Of a DNA stretch of 13,525 bases, positions 13,521 to 13,525 are shown one piece after another (the stretch's first letter is position 1; every line of letters starts with the position of its first letter). The notes below the pieces were generated by a model. That model ran no database searches. It was given only the letters and a program-made list of their open reading frames with translations, and had not been told where the DNA came from. This DNA is from JAICLL01 sp035252155 (GTDB lineage: Bacteria; Planctomycetota; Planctomycetia; Pirellulales; JAICIG01). The position numbers were made by a program, and so were the translations under genes. The stretch spans positions 1-13,525 of the forward strand of contig DATFDL010000002.1 of NCBI GenBank assembly GCA_035252155.1. The letters are read 5' to 3'.

Positions 13521-13525
13521 TGGCC

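Noticed and set aside
1..13525. tRNA genes, CRISPR arrays or transposase genes
   Set aside because: Scanning by eye showed no regularly spaced repeats, no transposase motifs and no cloverleaf; the repeats found are isolated palindromes. A tRNAscan or CRISPR search was not possible here.

Overview
The window is GC-rich, densely coding bacterial DNA. It looks like a planctomycete, probably near Pirellulales. The basis is the palindromic repeat whose shadow translation reads AQPPSAV, the GGTGGG...CCCACC repeat (shadow WAERSEA), the small 'PFRPFTVSLVNGDRVEV' protein, free-standing receiver proteins and a lipoprotein S9 peptidase. This placement rests on recalled patterns, not on a database search.

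Left part (1-1900): two receiver-domain proteins. The first (294-680) is a bare CheY-like receiver lying between two near-identical repeat copies (84-135 and 926-977, 51/52 identical). Behind it, on the minus strand, is what looks like the C-terminal stump of a CheB-type methylesterase, then a strong hairpin with a T-run. The second (1178-1900) is a receiver plus helical linker plus a C-terminal domain resembling DUF2007.

Middle (1981-5298): a DUF433 antitoxin-like gene overlaps a PIN-like (DUF5615-type) toxin candidate. A secreted or lipid-anchored S9 prolyl-oligopeptidase-type enzyme with a complete Ser-Asp-His triad follows 23 bp later and ends directly in a hairpin. A small conserved-looking protein of unknown function has its own promoter-like sequence.

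Kinase-enolase-MFS stretch (5342-9257): an APH-fold small-molecule kinase is preceded by a striking dyad. It is followed by a long AT-rich inverted repeat, an enolase-like gene with two altered active-site residues, and an MFS transporter that overlaps the enolase-like gene by 4 bp. I infer a possible small-molecule modification and export or import module; its substrate is unknown.

Right part (9427-13520): on the minus strand a DinB-fold protein gene and two tandem DevC/FtsX-type ABC permeases form a tight operon (gaps of 5 and 9 bp). The window contains no ATPase or membrane-fusion partner for them. Diverging from this operon is threonine 3-dehydrogenase (tdh), the most securely identified gene here. 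I saw no tRNA, rRNA, CRISPR array, transposase or replication origin.
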